Shown here piece after piece: positions 50,744 through 59,424 of a stretch of 64,000 bases of DNA. The translations under genes were made by a program, and so were the position numbers. Below the pieces are notes generated by a model. It was not told the origin of the DNA. It saw nothing but the letters and a program-made list of their open reading frames with translations, and searched no databases. The stretch is from Alkalibacterium sp. Its GTDB lineage: Bacteria; Bacillota; Bacilli; Lactobacillales; Carnobacteriaceae_A. Every line of letters begins with the position of its first letter. Positions within the stretch are counted from its first letter, which is position 1. The stretch spans positions 1 to 64,000 of the forward strand of contig JAFIFE010000021.1 of assembly GCA_020832185.1 (NCBI GenBank). Direction: 5' to 3'.

Positions 50744-51499
50744 ATGGGAGAAAACACAGTAGGATATGTACACTCAATAGAAACGTTCGGGTCACTTGAT
50801 GGACCCGGCATTCGATTCGTAGCGTTCATGCAGGGGTGTCGTATGCGCTGTGAATTCTGCCATAACCCCGATACATGGAATATGGGTGGCGGTACACCTT
50901 ATACGCCTCAAGAATTACTTGATAAAGCAATCGATTATCGTGATTACTGGGGGGAAGAGGGCGGCATAACCGTTAGTGGGGGAGAGCCTCTCCTTCACAT
51001 CGATTTCCTGATCGAATTCTTTAAATTAGCTAAAGCTGAAGGCATTCATGTGTCACTTGATACGTGTGGACAGCCGTTCACTTACGATGAGCCTTTCTTC
51101 AGCCGCTTTGAAGAATTGATGCAATACACAGATCTCGTGTTAATGGATATCAAACACATTGACAATGAGATTCATAAAAAATATACGATGCACCCCAATA
51201 CAAGTATTCTGGACATGGCGAATTATTTATCAGAAATAAATGTACCCATGTGGTTAAGACATGTACTTGTTCCTGAACGTTCCGATTATGATGAGCACCT
51301 GGAAAAACTGAGTGACTTTATCGAGCAGCTGGATAGTGTCAAAAAAGTTGAAGTTCTGCCCTATCATAAATTGGGTGTCTATAAGTATAAAGAGCTGGGG
51401 ATTCCATACAAACTGGAGAATATCGATCCACCAACTGCCGAGCGAATTGAAAATGCAAATCGGATATTAAAAACACATAAATATCAGACATCACAATAA
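50744..51499 (+). CDS. pflA: Pyruvate formate-lyase activating enzyme
   Basis: This radical-SAM enzyme makes the glycyl radical on PFL. The iron-sulfur motif is CRMRCEFC (CxxxCxxC) in MQGCRMRCEFCHNP, and GGITVSGGEPLLH is the SAM-binding GGE motif. The length of 251 residues is usual. The start has a GGGGGAG site. It is probably in one transcript with pflB and ends at a strong terminator. Confidence 0.97.
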   Translation: MGENTVGYVHSIETFGSLDGPGIRFVAFMQGCRMRCEFCHNPDTWNMGGGTPYTPQELLDKAIDYRDYWGEEGGITVSGGEPLLHIDFLIEFFKLAKAEGIHVSLDTCGQPFTYDEPFFSRFEELMQYTDLVLMDIKHIDNEIHKKYTMHPNTSILDMANYLSEINVPMWLRHVLVPERSDYDEHLEKLSDFIEQLDSVKKVEVLPYHKLGVYKYKELGIPYKLENIDPPTAERIENANRILKTHKYQTSQ

Positions 51500-51504
51500 A
51501 AATA

Positions 51505-51555
51505 AACTTTGCTCATGAAAAGGCTGTTTGACTTCATGAGCAAAGTTCTTTTTTG
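51505..51555 (+). terminator. Terminator of pflBA
   Basis: AACTTTGCTCATGAA pairs perfectly with its complement around a 13-nt loop, followed by CTTTTTT. Confidence 0.9.
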
Positions 51556-51625
51556 CTTTAATTGAATTTTGAACAAATATACTATATTCTAGTATTAACG
51601 ACATTTATCACAAAGGAGAATAAAA

Positions 51626-52552
51626 GTGAGTAAAATATTAGTTTTTGGACATCAAAGTCCTGATACAGATGCTATAACCTCAGCAATCAGTTTTTCATAT
51701 CTGCAAAATCGTTTGGGGAAAGTAACCGAACCTGTTGCTTTAGGCGAGGCGACTGATGAAACACAGTATGCTCTTGATTATTTCGACACTAAAGCACCCA
51801 GAGTCGTTACAACTGTAGCGGACGAAGCAGATGAAGTCATGCTAGTCGACCATAATGAAGCACAGCAAAGTGCTGCGGATATAGACGAAGTCAGCGTGCT
51901 GGCAGTAGTAGATCATCACCGTATCGCTAATTTTCAGACTGCAGATCCAGTTTATTACAGAGCTGAACCCGTAGGATGTACGAATACAATCATTTTAAAA
52001 CTTTACAAAGAGAATAATGTAGAGGTGCCAAAGGATATTGCAGGTCTGATGCTATCAGCAATCATATCAGATACCTTACTGCTGAAATCACCAACATGTA
52101 CCGAAGAAGATGAAAAAGCGGCTAAGGAATTAGCTGAAATCGCTGGAGTAAACATGGAGAAATACGGGAAAGACTTGCTCAAAGCGGGGACAAACACAGC
52201 AGATAAAACGGCTGATCAGATATTGAATTCAGATGCGAAAAATTTCCCAATGGGAGATTATACTGTTCGAATCGGACAAGTAAACGTGGTGGATGTGCAG
52301 GAAGTGTTAGACCGTAAGGATGAGTTGTTGAAGGAAATGGCTTCTCAGAGTGCGGATAATGCGTACGATCTATTCCTTCTGGTAATAACTAATGTTCTGG
52401 AAAGTGATTCTGTGGCACTGGTCCATGGGGAGGAACGAAATAGAGTAGCTAAGGCGTTTGACAAAGATATTGTAGAAGATACTATTTTACTTGAAGACGT
52501 GGTTTCACGCAAAAAACAAGTGGTGCCTCAGCTAACAAAAGAATTAAGCTAA
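51626..52552 (+). CDS. ppaC: Manganese-dependent inorganic pyrophosphatase
   Basis: This family II pyrophosphatase (DHH superfamily) splits pyrophosphate in the cytosol. GHQSPDTDAITSA at the N-terminus and VDHNEAQQ and VVDHHRIANF carry the metal ligands. The C-terminal DHHA2 domain ends with SRKKQVVPQL. Length 308 residues is standard. The start is GTG with AAAGGAG before it. It is a single-gene unit. Confidence 0.96.
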   Translation: MSKILVFGHQSPDTDAITSAISFSYLQNRLGKVTEPVALGEATDETQYALDYFDTKAPRVVTTVADEADEVMLVDHNEAQQSAADIDEVSVLAVVDHHRIANFQTADPVYYRAEPVGCTNTIILKLYKENNVEVPKDIAGLMLSAIISDTLLLKSPTCTEEDEKAAKELAEIAGVNMEKYGKDLLKAGTNTADKTADQILNSDAKNFPMGDYTVRIGQVNVVDVQEVLDRKDELLKEMASQSADNAYDLFLLVITNVLESDSVALVHGEERNRVAKAFDKDIVEDTILLEDVVSRKKQVVPQLTKELS

Positions 52553-52560
52553 ACATATTA

Positions 52561-52611
52561 TAAAAGACCCGTCAGCCTTTTTATTAATAAAGGCTGACGG
52601 GTCTTTTTTAC
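52561..52611. terminator. Bidirectional terminator after ppaC
   Basis: AAAAGACCCGTCAGCCTTT pairs with its complement around a short loop, with T runs on both strands. Confidence 0.9.
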
Positions 52612-52617
52612 ATTTAA

Positions 52618-53589
52618 TTACGAAGAATACGACGTTTGATGAGTAGCGTGAATACGTCTTCTGATCATTCGGATAAAATCTAGCATGCCGATTCCGCTGA
52701 CTGTCGATAGAAATGCGGTGGCACCTAATTTACCTCCGGATCCATCGAATAAAGCAAACGCAGCGATAAACAAAACGCCAGTCAGTATTGTGAGGAAGAA
52801 CATGTCATTATATGTTTTCACACGAGAGTATGAGACCATCCCAGTGAATGTAGCACAAAATGCGGCAATAACGACGACATGAGTGGAGTCGGGGTATAAG
52901 AGAGCGAGTGTCAGGCCTACAAGTGCTGAGGCTGAGACTGCATCCATATTAAATACACGCTGCAATGTGTAAGTAGCCATACCAGCCGCTATGATAAAGA
53001 GGAATACCAATATATACAACTCTCTAGCTAGTGGGTCAACTGTCCGAAGAGGAGTTCTGAAAATCAGACTAGTTAAAAAAGTCCCGCAGAAGGCCATAAA
53101 ACCTAATTTACCTCCGAAACCAACGAATAAGTGTAAGGACAATACATATAAAATTCCGGAAATGAGACTGGCAACAAGCAGAGACAACGGATTGGAAAAG
53201 ATGAGGCTACAAGCCATCCCTATAAAAGACCCGCAATAAATTGCTGCTGCATAAGGTTTAAACGTCCAGACTGCAAGCAGTCCAACCGCGCTTGAAGCAA
53301 GGACTCCTCCTAACCCTATCGAATGGTTTAAGTAAAAGGTCACATACGTGCCCACTGTTAAGGCTAACATAGTCAGTGCGTTTTTCTTAGTAATGGGGTT
53401 CACTTTTTGTTTGATCTGACATTTTATACAGCCCCATTCCTTTTTAACCTGGATCAGTAAAAAAATACCGGATAGTCCTACTAAACTGAGCAGGAACACA
53501 TTCAAATGCGAAATGTTGCCGCTGACTAATGATTGAGTCAAGAAAAGAGCTATAATCGAGAAAAAGAGGAAACTAATAGTAGTGATCAC
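52618..53589 (-). CDS. Integral membrane protein with an internal duplication and CxxC motif
   Basis: I do not recognise a family with certainty. The 323-residue protein starts with two helices and a cytosolic-looking loop bearing C54-x-x-C57 and several Lys. It then has about eight helices in two similar halves. The repeat is seen best in GFGGKLGFMAF (157-167) against GSGGKLGATAF (283-293), each after a hydrophobic segment and before a Thr-containing helix. The first half also has GVLASSAVGLLA, matched by VSASALVGLTLA. This suggests a duplicated transporter or channel-like fold. It is a single minus-strand gene with no clear link to ppaC. Confidence 0.7.
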   Translation of the reverse strand: MITTISFLFFSIIALFLTQSLVSGNISHLNVFLLSLVGLSGIFLLIQVKKEWGCIKCQIKQKVNPITKKNALTMLALTVGTYVTFYLNHSIGLGGVLASSAVGLLAVWTFKPYAAAIYCGSFIGMACSLIFSNPLSLLVASLISGILYVLSLHLFVGFGGKLGFMAFCGTFLTSLIFRTPLRTVDPLARELYILVFLFIIAAGMATYTLQRVFNMDAVSASALVGLTLALLYPDSTHVVVIAAFCATFTGMVSYSRVKTYNDMFFLTILTGVLFIAAFALFDGSGGKLGATAFLSTVSGIGMLDFIRMIRRRIHATHQTSYSS

Positions 53590-53767
53590 TGTTCTCTCTC
53601 CTTTTAAGTGATTTTTTTCACAATTATGAACAAAAAAAGATAAACCGCTTTTTCTGTAATCGTTTTATTTTACAGGTCAATTGTATCACATCATTATTTA
53701 AAATTAAACTATTTTCACAAACTTACAAAATAAAAGGGTGTATTTGCAGGATATGTCACTTTTTAGT

Positions 53768-53800
53768 CAAAAAAGAGGATTATCATATGTGATAATCCTC
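53768..53800 (-). terminator. Terminator of the lysine/DAP operon
   Basis: On the minus strand GAGGATTATCA and its complement form an 11-bp stem with a 4-nt loop, followed by TTTTTTG. It lies 14 nt past the last gene of the operon. Confidence 0.88.
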
Positions 53801-53813
53801 CCATACACTCTTG

Positions 53814-54872
53814 TTATTTAATTGGAATCAGGATGTCCGTAAACGTCTCTTTGTTTATCGCTGCCATTTGTTGAGAGAATGATCCGATGCCATTTTCTGT
53901 AAACCAGTCAAATCGAAGCTGGTCATTGTACAGCACGACTGTATCGCCGATTGAAACAGTGTCGTCGACTTCGATGAGCAGATGACTCATCATCATGACA
54001 CGAATGGCGTAAGGGGTCTGATTGATGAGTACGGGAAAGTTTTTTCGGGTCAAAATCAGACCATTCCCATATCCGATATCACAGACTGCAAGTCGCGTAT
54101 CTTTCTCAGCTGAAAAAGCTGCAGAATATCCCGCATTCGCTCCAGCCGGTACATCAGTGAGTTCAATAACATTTGCAGTTATTTCTACAGTTTGAAGAGC
54201 AATCGACTCATTCAGTCCTGTGTAGTAAGGGCGTGTCCCATAAAGAATAACGCCGCCTCTGATGTGCGTGTGGTCCTCGTGAAGACCTTCTCTCAGAAAT
54301 GAGGCACTGTTTTGTGCATGTACGTAAGGAAGAGAAGGAAGGTAATCAGACAAAGAGTCTAATATACTTCGCCAGTTAGACACTTCATGTTGATAACGGT
54401 CACTTTTGAAATCGTCTGCATAAGCAAAGTGCGTCCAGATGCCATTGACATTTAGATCAGTATCATTCAGCACAGATATCATGCCTGTTACATCTGTAAA
54501 TCCTAAGCGGTTCAAATCGTTTCTGAACACTAATTGCACAGTTAGTCCACTCAATTCCTCTTTATACGTTTGGTAAAACTCAAAAGAGGGAAGGGATAGT
54601 GTGATTCGGTGCTCTCTCAGCTCTTTAAATTCAGTACAGGGATCGAGCAGGAGCACCTCTACTGACGGATCTAAGCTTCTTAATCGTTTAGCTTCTTTAA
54701 GATTTGTCGTCGCAAAGGCACGAATTCCCCCATGATAAAAAGCTTCGAACGTGTCTTTTAAACCGAAATTATAGGCGTCATTTTTGACGATAGCGATTGT
54801 CGGGACTTTCGACTGAATACGTTTTGCCTGCTCAGCTAAACGCTTCTGGTTACGAATCAAAGTAGCAGTCAT
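53814..54872 (-). CDS. alr: Alanine racemase-like PLP enzyme, divergent
   Basis: The 352-residue protein is fold type III PLP-dependent. The PLP lysine is K30 in IAIVKNDAYNFG (usual form VVKANAYGHG) and the second catalytic residue is Y249 in AGYSAAF. THFAYADD, QNSASFL and RGGVILYG are kept. The segment that normally reads CMDQIMVDV is MMSHLLIEVDD, so the usual Cys-Met-Asp is lost. It is the last gene of the DAP operon and starts at a TAATG overlap with dapL. It may make D-alanine, or racemise a DAP-pathway intermediate; no dapF is nearby. The second idea is inference. Confidence 0.75.
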   Translation of the reverse strand: MTATLIRNQKRLAEQAKRIQSKVPTIAIVKNDAYNFGLKDTFEAFYHGGIRAFATTNLKEAKRLRSLDPSVEVLLLDPCTEFKELREHRITLSLPSFEFYQTYKEELSGLTVQLVFRNDLNRLGFTDVTGMISVLNDTDLNVNGIWTHFAYADDFKSDRYQHEVSNWRSILDSLSDYLPSLPYVHAQNSASFLREGLHEDHTHIRGGVILYGTRPYYTGLNESIALQTVEITANVIELTDVPAGANAGYSAAFSAEKDTRLAVCDIGYGNGLILTRKNFPVLINQTPYAIRVMMMSHLLIEVDDTVSIGDTVVLYNDQLRFDWFTENGIGSFSQQMAAINKETFTDILIPIK

Positions 54873-56029
54873 TAAATCGCTCCTAACACGTCAAGTAGGC
54901 TCTGGTAGTAGTGCACACCTTTTTCCAGAATCGTTTCATCAAAATTGAAACGTGGTGTATGCAGGCCATGAACGTAATTTTTCTCTTCGTTACGGGCCCC
55001 TAAAAAGGCAAAATTTGTTTCCGCAATAGCCGAATAAAATGAAAAGTCTTCTCCAAATAAATAGGGTTCAGTCAATAATTCTAAAGTTAATCCAGATCTG
55101 CTGCAGCTTTCACTGACCGTTTCAATTAAAGATTCGCTGTTATTCACTGCCGGATACCCTTTAGCAACAGTCAACTCTGTTGAGGTCCCATAGAGTGTAT
55201 CTGCACTCTTCGTAATTTCTTCCATTTTATCTTTTATGTGTTCCAGATCATTTGGTTCGTAGGTACGGATCGTTCCCTCAATGTACCCTTCGGTAGCTAC
55301 AGTGTTGATCGCTTCCCCGGCAGATAACTTACCGATATGAAGGATATTCTGATTCAAGCCGTTTAAGAAATAATGCTGAACTTGAGATAACTGGGTAGCA
55401 ATTTGTGTCACAGCGCCAAGGGCACTGCTGCCATTATTTTTCTGGGCAACATGTGCGGAGAGCCCTTTAACACGAATGCGATACTCCGTCGCACTAGCCA
55501 TTAAGAATCCGGGTTTAGTCGCTAGGATTCCTTCTGGGATATCAGGTCCCAAGTGCAGACCAAATATTTTTTTCACAGAGTAATCTTCAAAAGGAAAGGC
55601 GCGTATAAGGGCATCAGCACCGGCGTTTGATTCTTCTGACGGCTGAAAGATAAGCAGGACGTTCGTTTTGAGTTTGCCTGCATCATATTCACCTTTAAGC
55701 CATTCTGCAAAGGTCAGTAAAATTGAAGCGTGTCCATCATGTCCGCAGGCATGCATCACGCCTTTGTGCATTGAAGCAAAAGGGAGGGCTGTTTCCTCGA
55801 GGATTGGAAGGGCGTCGATGTCAGCTCTAAATCCAATCGTTTCATTAGAATCAGATGTTCCTTCAAAATACACAACTGTGGCAGTGTCTAAAGGATCAAA
55901 ATAAGGGATTCCAAGGGTTGTTAACTGATCTCTTATATAAGTGGTCGTTTTAAATTCGTTAAATGATAATTCTGGTATCTGATGAAGATATCGTCTGTGT
56001 TTAATTGCTGTTTCTAGTAAGTCAGTCAT
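54872..56029 (-). CDS. dapL: N-acetyldiaminopimelate deacetylase
   Basis: The enzyme removes the acetyl group from N-acetyl-LL-DAP. The 385-residue protein belongs to the M20 amidohydrolases, with the metal-binding HACGHDGHAS and FQPSEESNAG. It is next to the matching N-acetyltransferase gene dapH, which fixes the specificity better than sequence alone. The acetyl pathway also needs an aminotransferase (PatA type), which is not in this window. The start has a TGGAGG site. Confidence 0.92.
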   Translation of the reverse strand: MTDLLETAIKHRRYLHQIPELSFNEFKTTTYIRDQLTTLGIPYFDPLDTATVVYFEGTSDSNETIGFRADIDALPILEETALPFASMHKGVMHACGHDGHASILLTFAEWLKGEYDAGKLKTNVLLIFQPSEESNAGADALIRAFPFEDYSVKKIFGLHLGPDIPEGILATKPGFLMASATEYRIRVKGLSAHVAQKNNGSSALGAVTQIATQLSQVQHYFLNGLNQNILHIGKLSAGEAINTVATEGYIEGTIRTYEPNDLEHIKDKMEEITKSADTLYGTSTELTVAKGYPAVNNSESLIETVSESCSRSGLTLELLTEPYLFGEDFSFYSAIAETNFAFLGARNEEKNYVHGLHTPRFNFDETILEKGVHYYQSLLDVLGAI

Positions 56030-56065
56030 ATTATCCTCCAGTAAAAGCTATCAGACTAAGGGTGA

Positions 56066-56782
56066 TTAGTTGTTTAATTGTCTTAAAGCAGAAATGATTG
56101 CTACTTTTTCAGACTCTACCTCGCTGGTATTTTTTATTTTACGAGCAGGAACGCCTGCTACTACGGTATCAGCGGGAACGTCTTCAGTGACGATCGCGCC
56201 TGCTGCAACGACCGATCCTTTTCCGATGGTTACTCCTTCAAGGACGACTGCATTTGCCCCAATCAGAACATTGTCTTCAACGACTACGGGTTTTGCACTA
56301 GCCGGTTCGATAACACCAGACAGCACTGCGCCAGCACCGACGTGAACGTTTTTACCAGTTATTGCACGGCCACCTAAAATGGCACCCATATCGATCATGG
56401 TTCCTTCACCAACTACGGCACCTATATTGATCACAGCGCCCATCATAATCACGGCATTGTCGCCAATAGAAGCATGGTCTCTAATGAATGCACCTGGTTC
56501 GATACGTGCATTGACCTTTGAAGTATCTAACAAGGGGATAGCAGAGTTGCGGCGATCTTGTTCAACGACATGATCAGATAGTTTATCTGCGTGCTTTTCA
56601 TAAAATGGTGTCCAGTCGTTCAGATCAGCGAATAAGGTGTAGCTGTCACTTGTTCCAAAGACTTTAAACGAGTCAGGGAAATCAGCTTTAGATAAATCTG
56701 TATTGACGTAAATTTTTAATGGCGTCGTTTTCTTTGAATCACTAATGTACTGGATAATTTCTTTTGCGCTAAATTCGTTCAT
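56066..56782 (-). CDS. dapH: Tetrahydrodipicolinate N-acetyltransferase
   Basis: DapH acetylates tetrahydrodipicolinate with acetyl-CoA, the first step of the acetyl branch of DAP synthesis. The 238-residue protein has an N-terminal helical domain (about 1-80) and a left-handed beta-helix with hexapeptide repeats ([20 protein letters not shown]). The start at 56782 has TTAGGAG upstream. dapB ends 3 nt before. Confidence 0.95.
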   Translation of the reverse strand: MNEFSAKEIIQYISDSKKTTPLKIYVNTDLSKADFPDSFKVFGTSDSYTLFADLNDWTPFYEKHADKLSDHVVEQDRRNSAIPLLDTSKVNARIEPGAFIRDHASIGDNAVIMMGAVINIGAVVGEGTMIDMGAILGGRAITGKNVHVGAGAVLSGVIEPASAKPVVVEDNVLIGANAVVLEGVTIGKGSVVAAGAIVTEDVPADTVVAGVPARKIKNTSEVESEKVAIISALRQLNN

Positions 56783-56785
56783 TCA

Positions 56786-57520
56786 TTACACTCCTAAGTT
56801 GTTGTAGGTATAAAACCCGTTATTTTTTTTAACTAATTTTTCAGCGACGCTTAATGCGCCGTTTGCAAAAATGTCTTTAGACTGAGCGGTGTGTTTGATC
56901 GAAATGACTTCATCGCCACCTGCAAAGAGCACTTCATGCTCTCCAACAATCGTTCCGCCTCGAATAGTCGAGATGCCTATTTCTTTCTGATCACGTTTGT
57001 GATTGGTCTGACTTCGGTCGTAAACTTCTGCAGCATCTTGTCTGCCATTTTCTTTTATTGCATCTAGTAATTTGATCAATGTTCCACTTGGGGCATCTAT
57101 TTTCTGATTATGGTGTTTCTCGATCATTTCAATATCGTACTCACTCATAAGTGGGGCAACGTATTCAAGCAGCTGGGTTACGATGTGGACCCCGTAACTC
57201 ATATTAGCGCTAAAGAAGACAGGAGCAGATTCTGCTTTTTCGTGCATCATCTTCATTAGTGTGTCTTTTTCGCCTGTAGTCGCAATGACCATCGGCAAGT
57301 TAGAGTCCGACTGCAGCATGCCTTTCGTTAAATCAGGATGCGAGAAATCTATAAAACAATCCGCATCAGGCAAGTCATCGTTAAAAGACGTGAAGAGGGG
57401 ATAAGGACATTGTTCTTCTTTCATAGGTGTAATCACGCCTACAACAGAATGTCCTTTTTCTTCAGCGAGTGCAGCGACTCGTTTATTCATAGCGCCGAAT
57501 CCGACAAGTAAGAGGTTCAT
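56786..57520 (-). CDS. dapB: 4-hydroxy-tetrahydrodipicolinate reductase
   Basis: DapB reduces the DapA product with NAD(P)H. The Rossmann motif is LVGFGAMNKR at the N-terminus, and the catalytic region EKHHNQKIDAPSGT is typical. The start is set at ATG 57520, just after the dapA stop, with AAAGG 9 nt upstream; the earlier ATG at 57529 lies inside that ribosome binding site. Length 244 residues. Confidence 0.95.
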   Translation of the reverse strand: MNLLLVGFGAMNKRVAALAEEKGHSVVGVITPMKEEQCPYPLFTSFNDDLPDADCFIDFSHPDLTKGMLQSDSNLPMVIATTGEKDTLMKMMHEKAESAPVFFSANMSYGVHIVTQLLEYVAPLMSEYDIEMIEKHHNQKIDAPSGTLIKLLDAIKENGRQDAAEVYDRSQTNHKRDQKEIGISTIRGGTIVGEHEVLFAGGDEVISIKHTAQSKDIFANGALSVAEKLVKKNNGFYTYNNLGV

Positions 57521-57521
57521 C

Positions 57522-58403
57522 TTATTCATCCTTTCTGATTAAATCGAAAAGAGTAGTGAGTTTATCCGTTTCGTTCTGTTCAAGAGGAACGAGAGGTAAC
57601 CGCACAGCGTATTCGCCGAATCCTATATGACTGACCAGTACTTTGATGGGAATCGGGTTTACATCCACGCCTAAAGCATCAACAAGTGGAAATAGCTTCT
57701 GATGAAGAGCCAGGGCGTCTTGAGGAGTTGTCTGAGCTTTCTCATACAGGTCCTGATAGTCGTTTGGCAGTGCATTTGCAAGGACAGATATGATCCCATG
57801 TCCGCCTTGTGCAAAGTAAGGAAGTGCTAAGTCATCGTTTCCGCTATAGAAAGCGAATGAATCGTCAACTACTGCCTGCAAACGACTGAAGTGCGCGAAA
57901 TCACCCGTTGCATCTTTAAGAGCAGTGATATTAGGATGCTGCGCTAGTTCTTCTAGTGTCTCTGGTGCTATGGTCATACCTGTACGTGAAGGCACATCAT
58001 ATAAGACAACGGGAATAGATACAGCATCAGCAACAGCTGTGAAGTGAGCGACCAGTCCTTTTTGACTTGTTTTATTATAGTAAGGGGTAATCACCAGTAA
58101 AGCGTCTACGCCGAGCGCTTCAGCTTCTTTGGAAACATCAACCGTTTGAGCGGTGTTGTTTGATCCGGTTCCTGCAATGACAGGGATGTCACCGTCAGCT
58201 ACCTCTAAAGCAATTTTCAGACAATTGATTTTTTCTTCCGATGTCAAAGTCGATCCTTCACCAGTTGTTCCATTGATGACAAATGACTGAATTCTGTTGT
58301 CTTTAAGAAAAGTCAAATGTGATCTGAAGGCATCATAGTCGACGGCATCGTTGATAAATGGAGTGGTTACAGCAGCAGCTGCACCTGTAAACAAATGTGA
58401 CAT
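57522..58403 (-). CDS. dapA: 4-hydroxy-tetrahydrodipicolinate synthase
   Basis: DapA condenses pyruvate and aspartate semialdehyde. The Schiff-base lysine is in ITALKDATGD, with the catalytic Tyr in VVLYDVPSRTG and the GTTGEGSTLT motif near the N-terminus. The ATG at 58403, right after the asd stop, gives the family-like start MSHLFTGAAAAVTTPF; ATG 58415 inside the asd end is the alternative. About 293 residues. Its stop lies next to the dapB start. Confidence 0.95.
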   Translation of the reverse strand: MSHLFTGAAAAVTTPFINDAVDYDAFRSHLTFLKDNRIQSFVINGTTGEGSTLTSEEKINCLKIALEVADGDIPVIAGTGSNNTAQTVDVSKEAEALGVDALLVITPYYNKTSQKGLVAHFTAVADAVSIPVVLYDVPSRTGMTIAPETLEELAQHPNITALKDATGDFAHFSRLQAVVDDSFAFYSGNDDLALPYFAQGGHGIISVLANALPNDYQDLYEKAQTTPQDALALHQKLFPLVDALGVDVNPIPIKVLVSHIGFGEYAVRLPLVPLEQNETDKLTTLFDLIRKDE

Positions 58404-58407
58404 ATAC

Positions 58408-59397
58408 TTAAGCATCCTTTCCTTTAATAAGTTGGTCTAAGATTTGTACGGCATTCCAAGCTGCACCTTTTAAAATATTGTCACTGACCGACCATAGGTG
58501 GTAAGTGTTAGGTAAACTCGGATCTTTCCTGATTCTCCCGACATAAACGCCTTTTTTATGCGCTGCATCAAGCGGAGTAGGGTATAGTTCTTTTGACGGG
58601 TCATCCATTACTACTATAGAAGGAAAATCTGATAATGCCTTTCTCAATTCTTCAACACTGATGTCTTTATCTAGGGTGACGTTCATTGCGACAGCGTGCG
58701 AATGAGGAACCGGGACTCTGACACAAGTAGCAGTGACATTAAGTGTCGGGTCACCTAGAATTTTTTGAGTTTCCTTGATCATTTTGTCTTCTTCTTTAGT
58801 ATAGCCGTCTTCCAGGAAGACATCGATTTGAGGAATGACATTATGATAGATCGGCTTATTGTAGTTTTGAGGGTCTTCCCCTTTTTCTCCTCTATCCAAG
58901 TCCTCAATGCCTTTCCATCCAGAACCCGATACCGACTGATAGGTGGTGTAAGCCACACGTTTCAGTCCGAATAGATCAGCTAATGGCTTCAACGGCACAA
59001 CGGACTGAATAGTAGAACAGTTTGGGTTGGCAATGATTTTTCTTTTGAGTGATGCACGGTTGACTTCAGGGACAACTAAATCGATGGCAGGATCCATTCG
59101 CCACGCACTGGAGTTATCGATCACTACAGCTCCTGTTTCTTCGAAGACAGGGGCATAGCGCAAGCTTGTCTCTCCACCTGCGGACATCAAGACGTAATCA
59201 AACCGACTACCTGCAGCACTTTCTTCCGTTAATTCTTTGACGACATAGCTGTTACCTTTCAAAGTCACTTCTTTTCCTGCAGAGCGTGCTGAGGAGAAGA
59301 GAGTGAGTGAATCGAATGGAATAGCTTCATCATCTAGTAATTGAAGCATCGTTTGACCGACCAGGCCAGTAGCTCCGACTAGTGCGATTGATACCAT
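58408..59397 (-). CDS. asd: Aspartate-semialdehyde dehydrogenase
   Basis: Asd reduces aspartyl phosphate to aspartate semialdehyde. VGATGLVGQTMLQLL is the NADP-binding motif, and the catalytic Cys is in NPNCSTIQSVVPL. RVPVPHSHAVAMNV contains further active-site residues. Length 329 residues. The start has AAGAAAGGA upstream. It is the second gene of the operon behind lysC. Confidence 0.96.
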   Translation of the reverse strand: MVSIALVGATGLVGQTMLQLLDDEAIPFDSLTLFSSARSAGKEVTLKGNSYVVKELTEESAAGSRFDYVLMSAGGETSLRYAPVFEETGAVVIDNSSAWRMDPAIDLVVPEVNRASLKRKIIANPNCSTIQSVVPLKPLADLFGLKRVAYTTYQSVSGSGWKGIEDLDRGEKGEDPQNYNKPIYHNVIPQIDVFLEDGYTKEEDKMIKETQKILGDPTLNVTATCVRVPVPHSHAVAMNVTLDKDISVEELRKALSDFPSIVVMDDPSKELYPTPLDAAHKKGVYVGRIRKDPSLPNTYHLWSVSDNILKGAAWNAVQILDQLIKGKDA

Positions 59398-59424
59398 GGT
59401 TAAAAATCCTTTCTTTTAGTGGGT

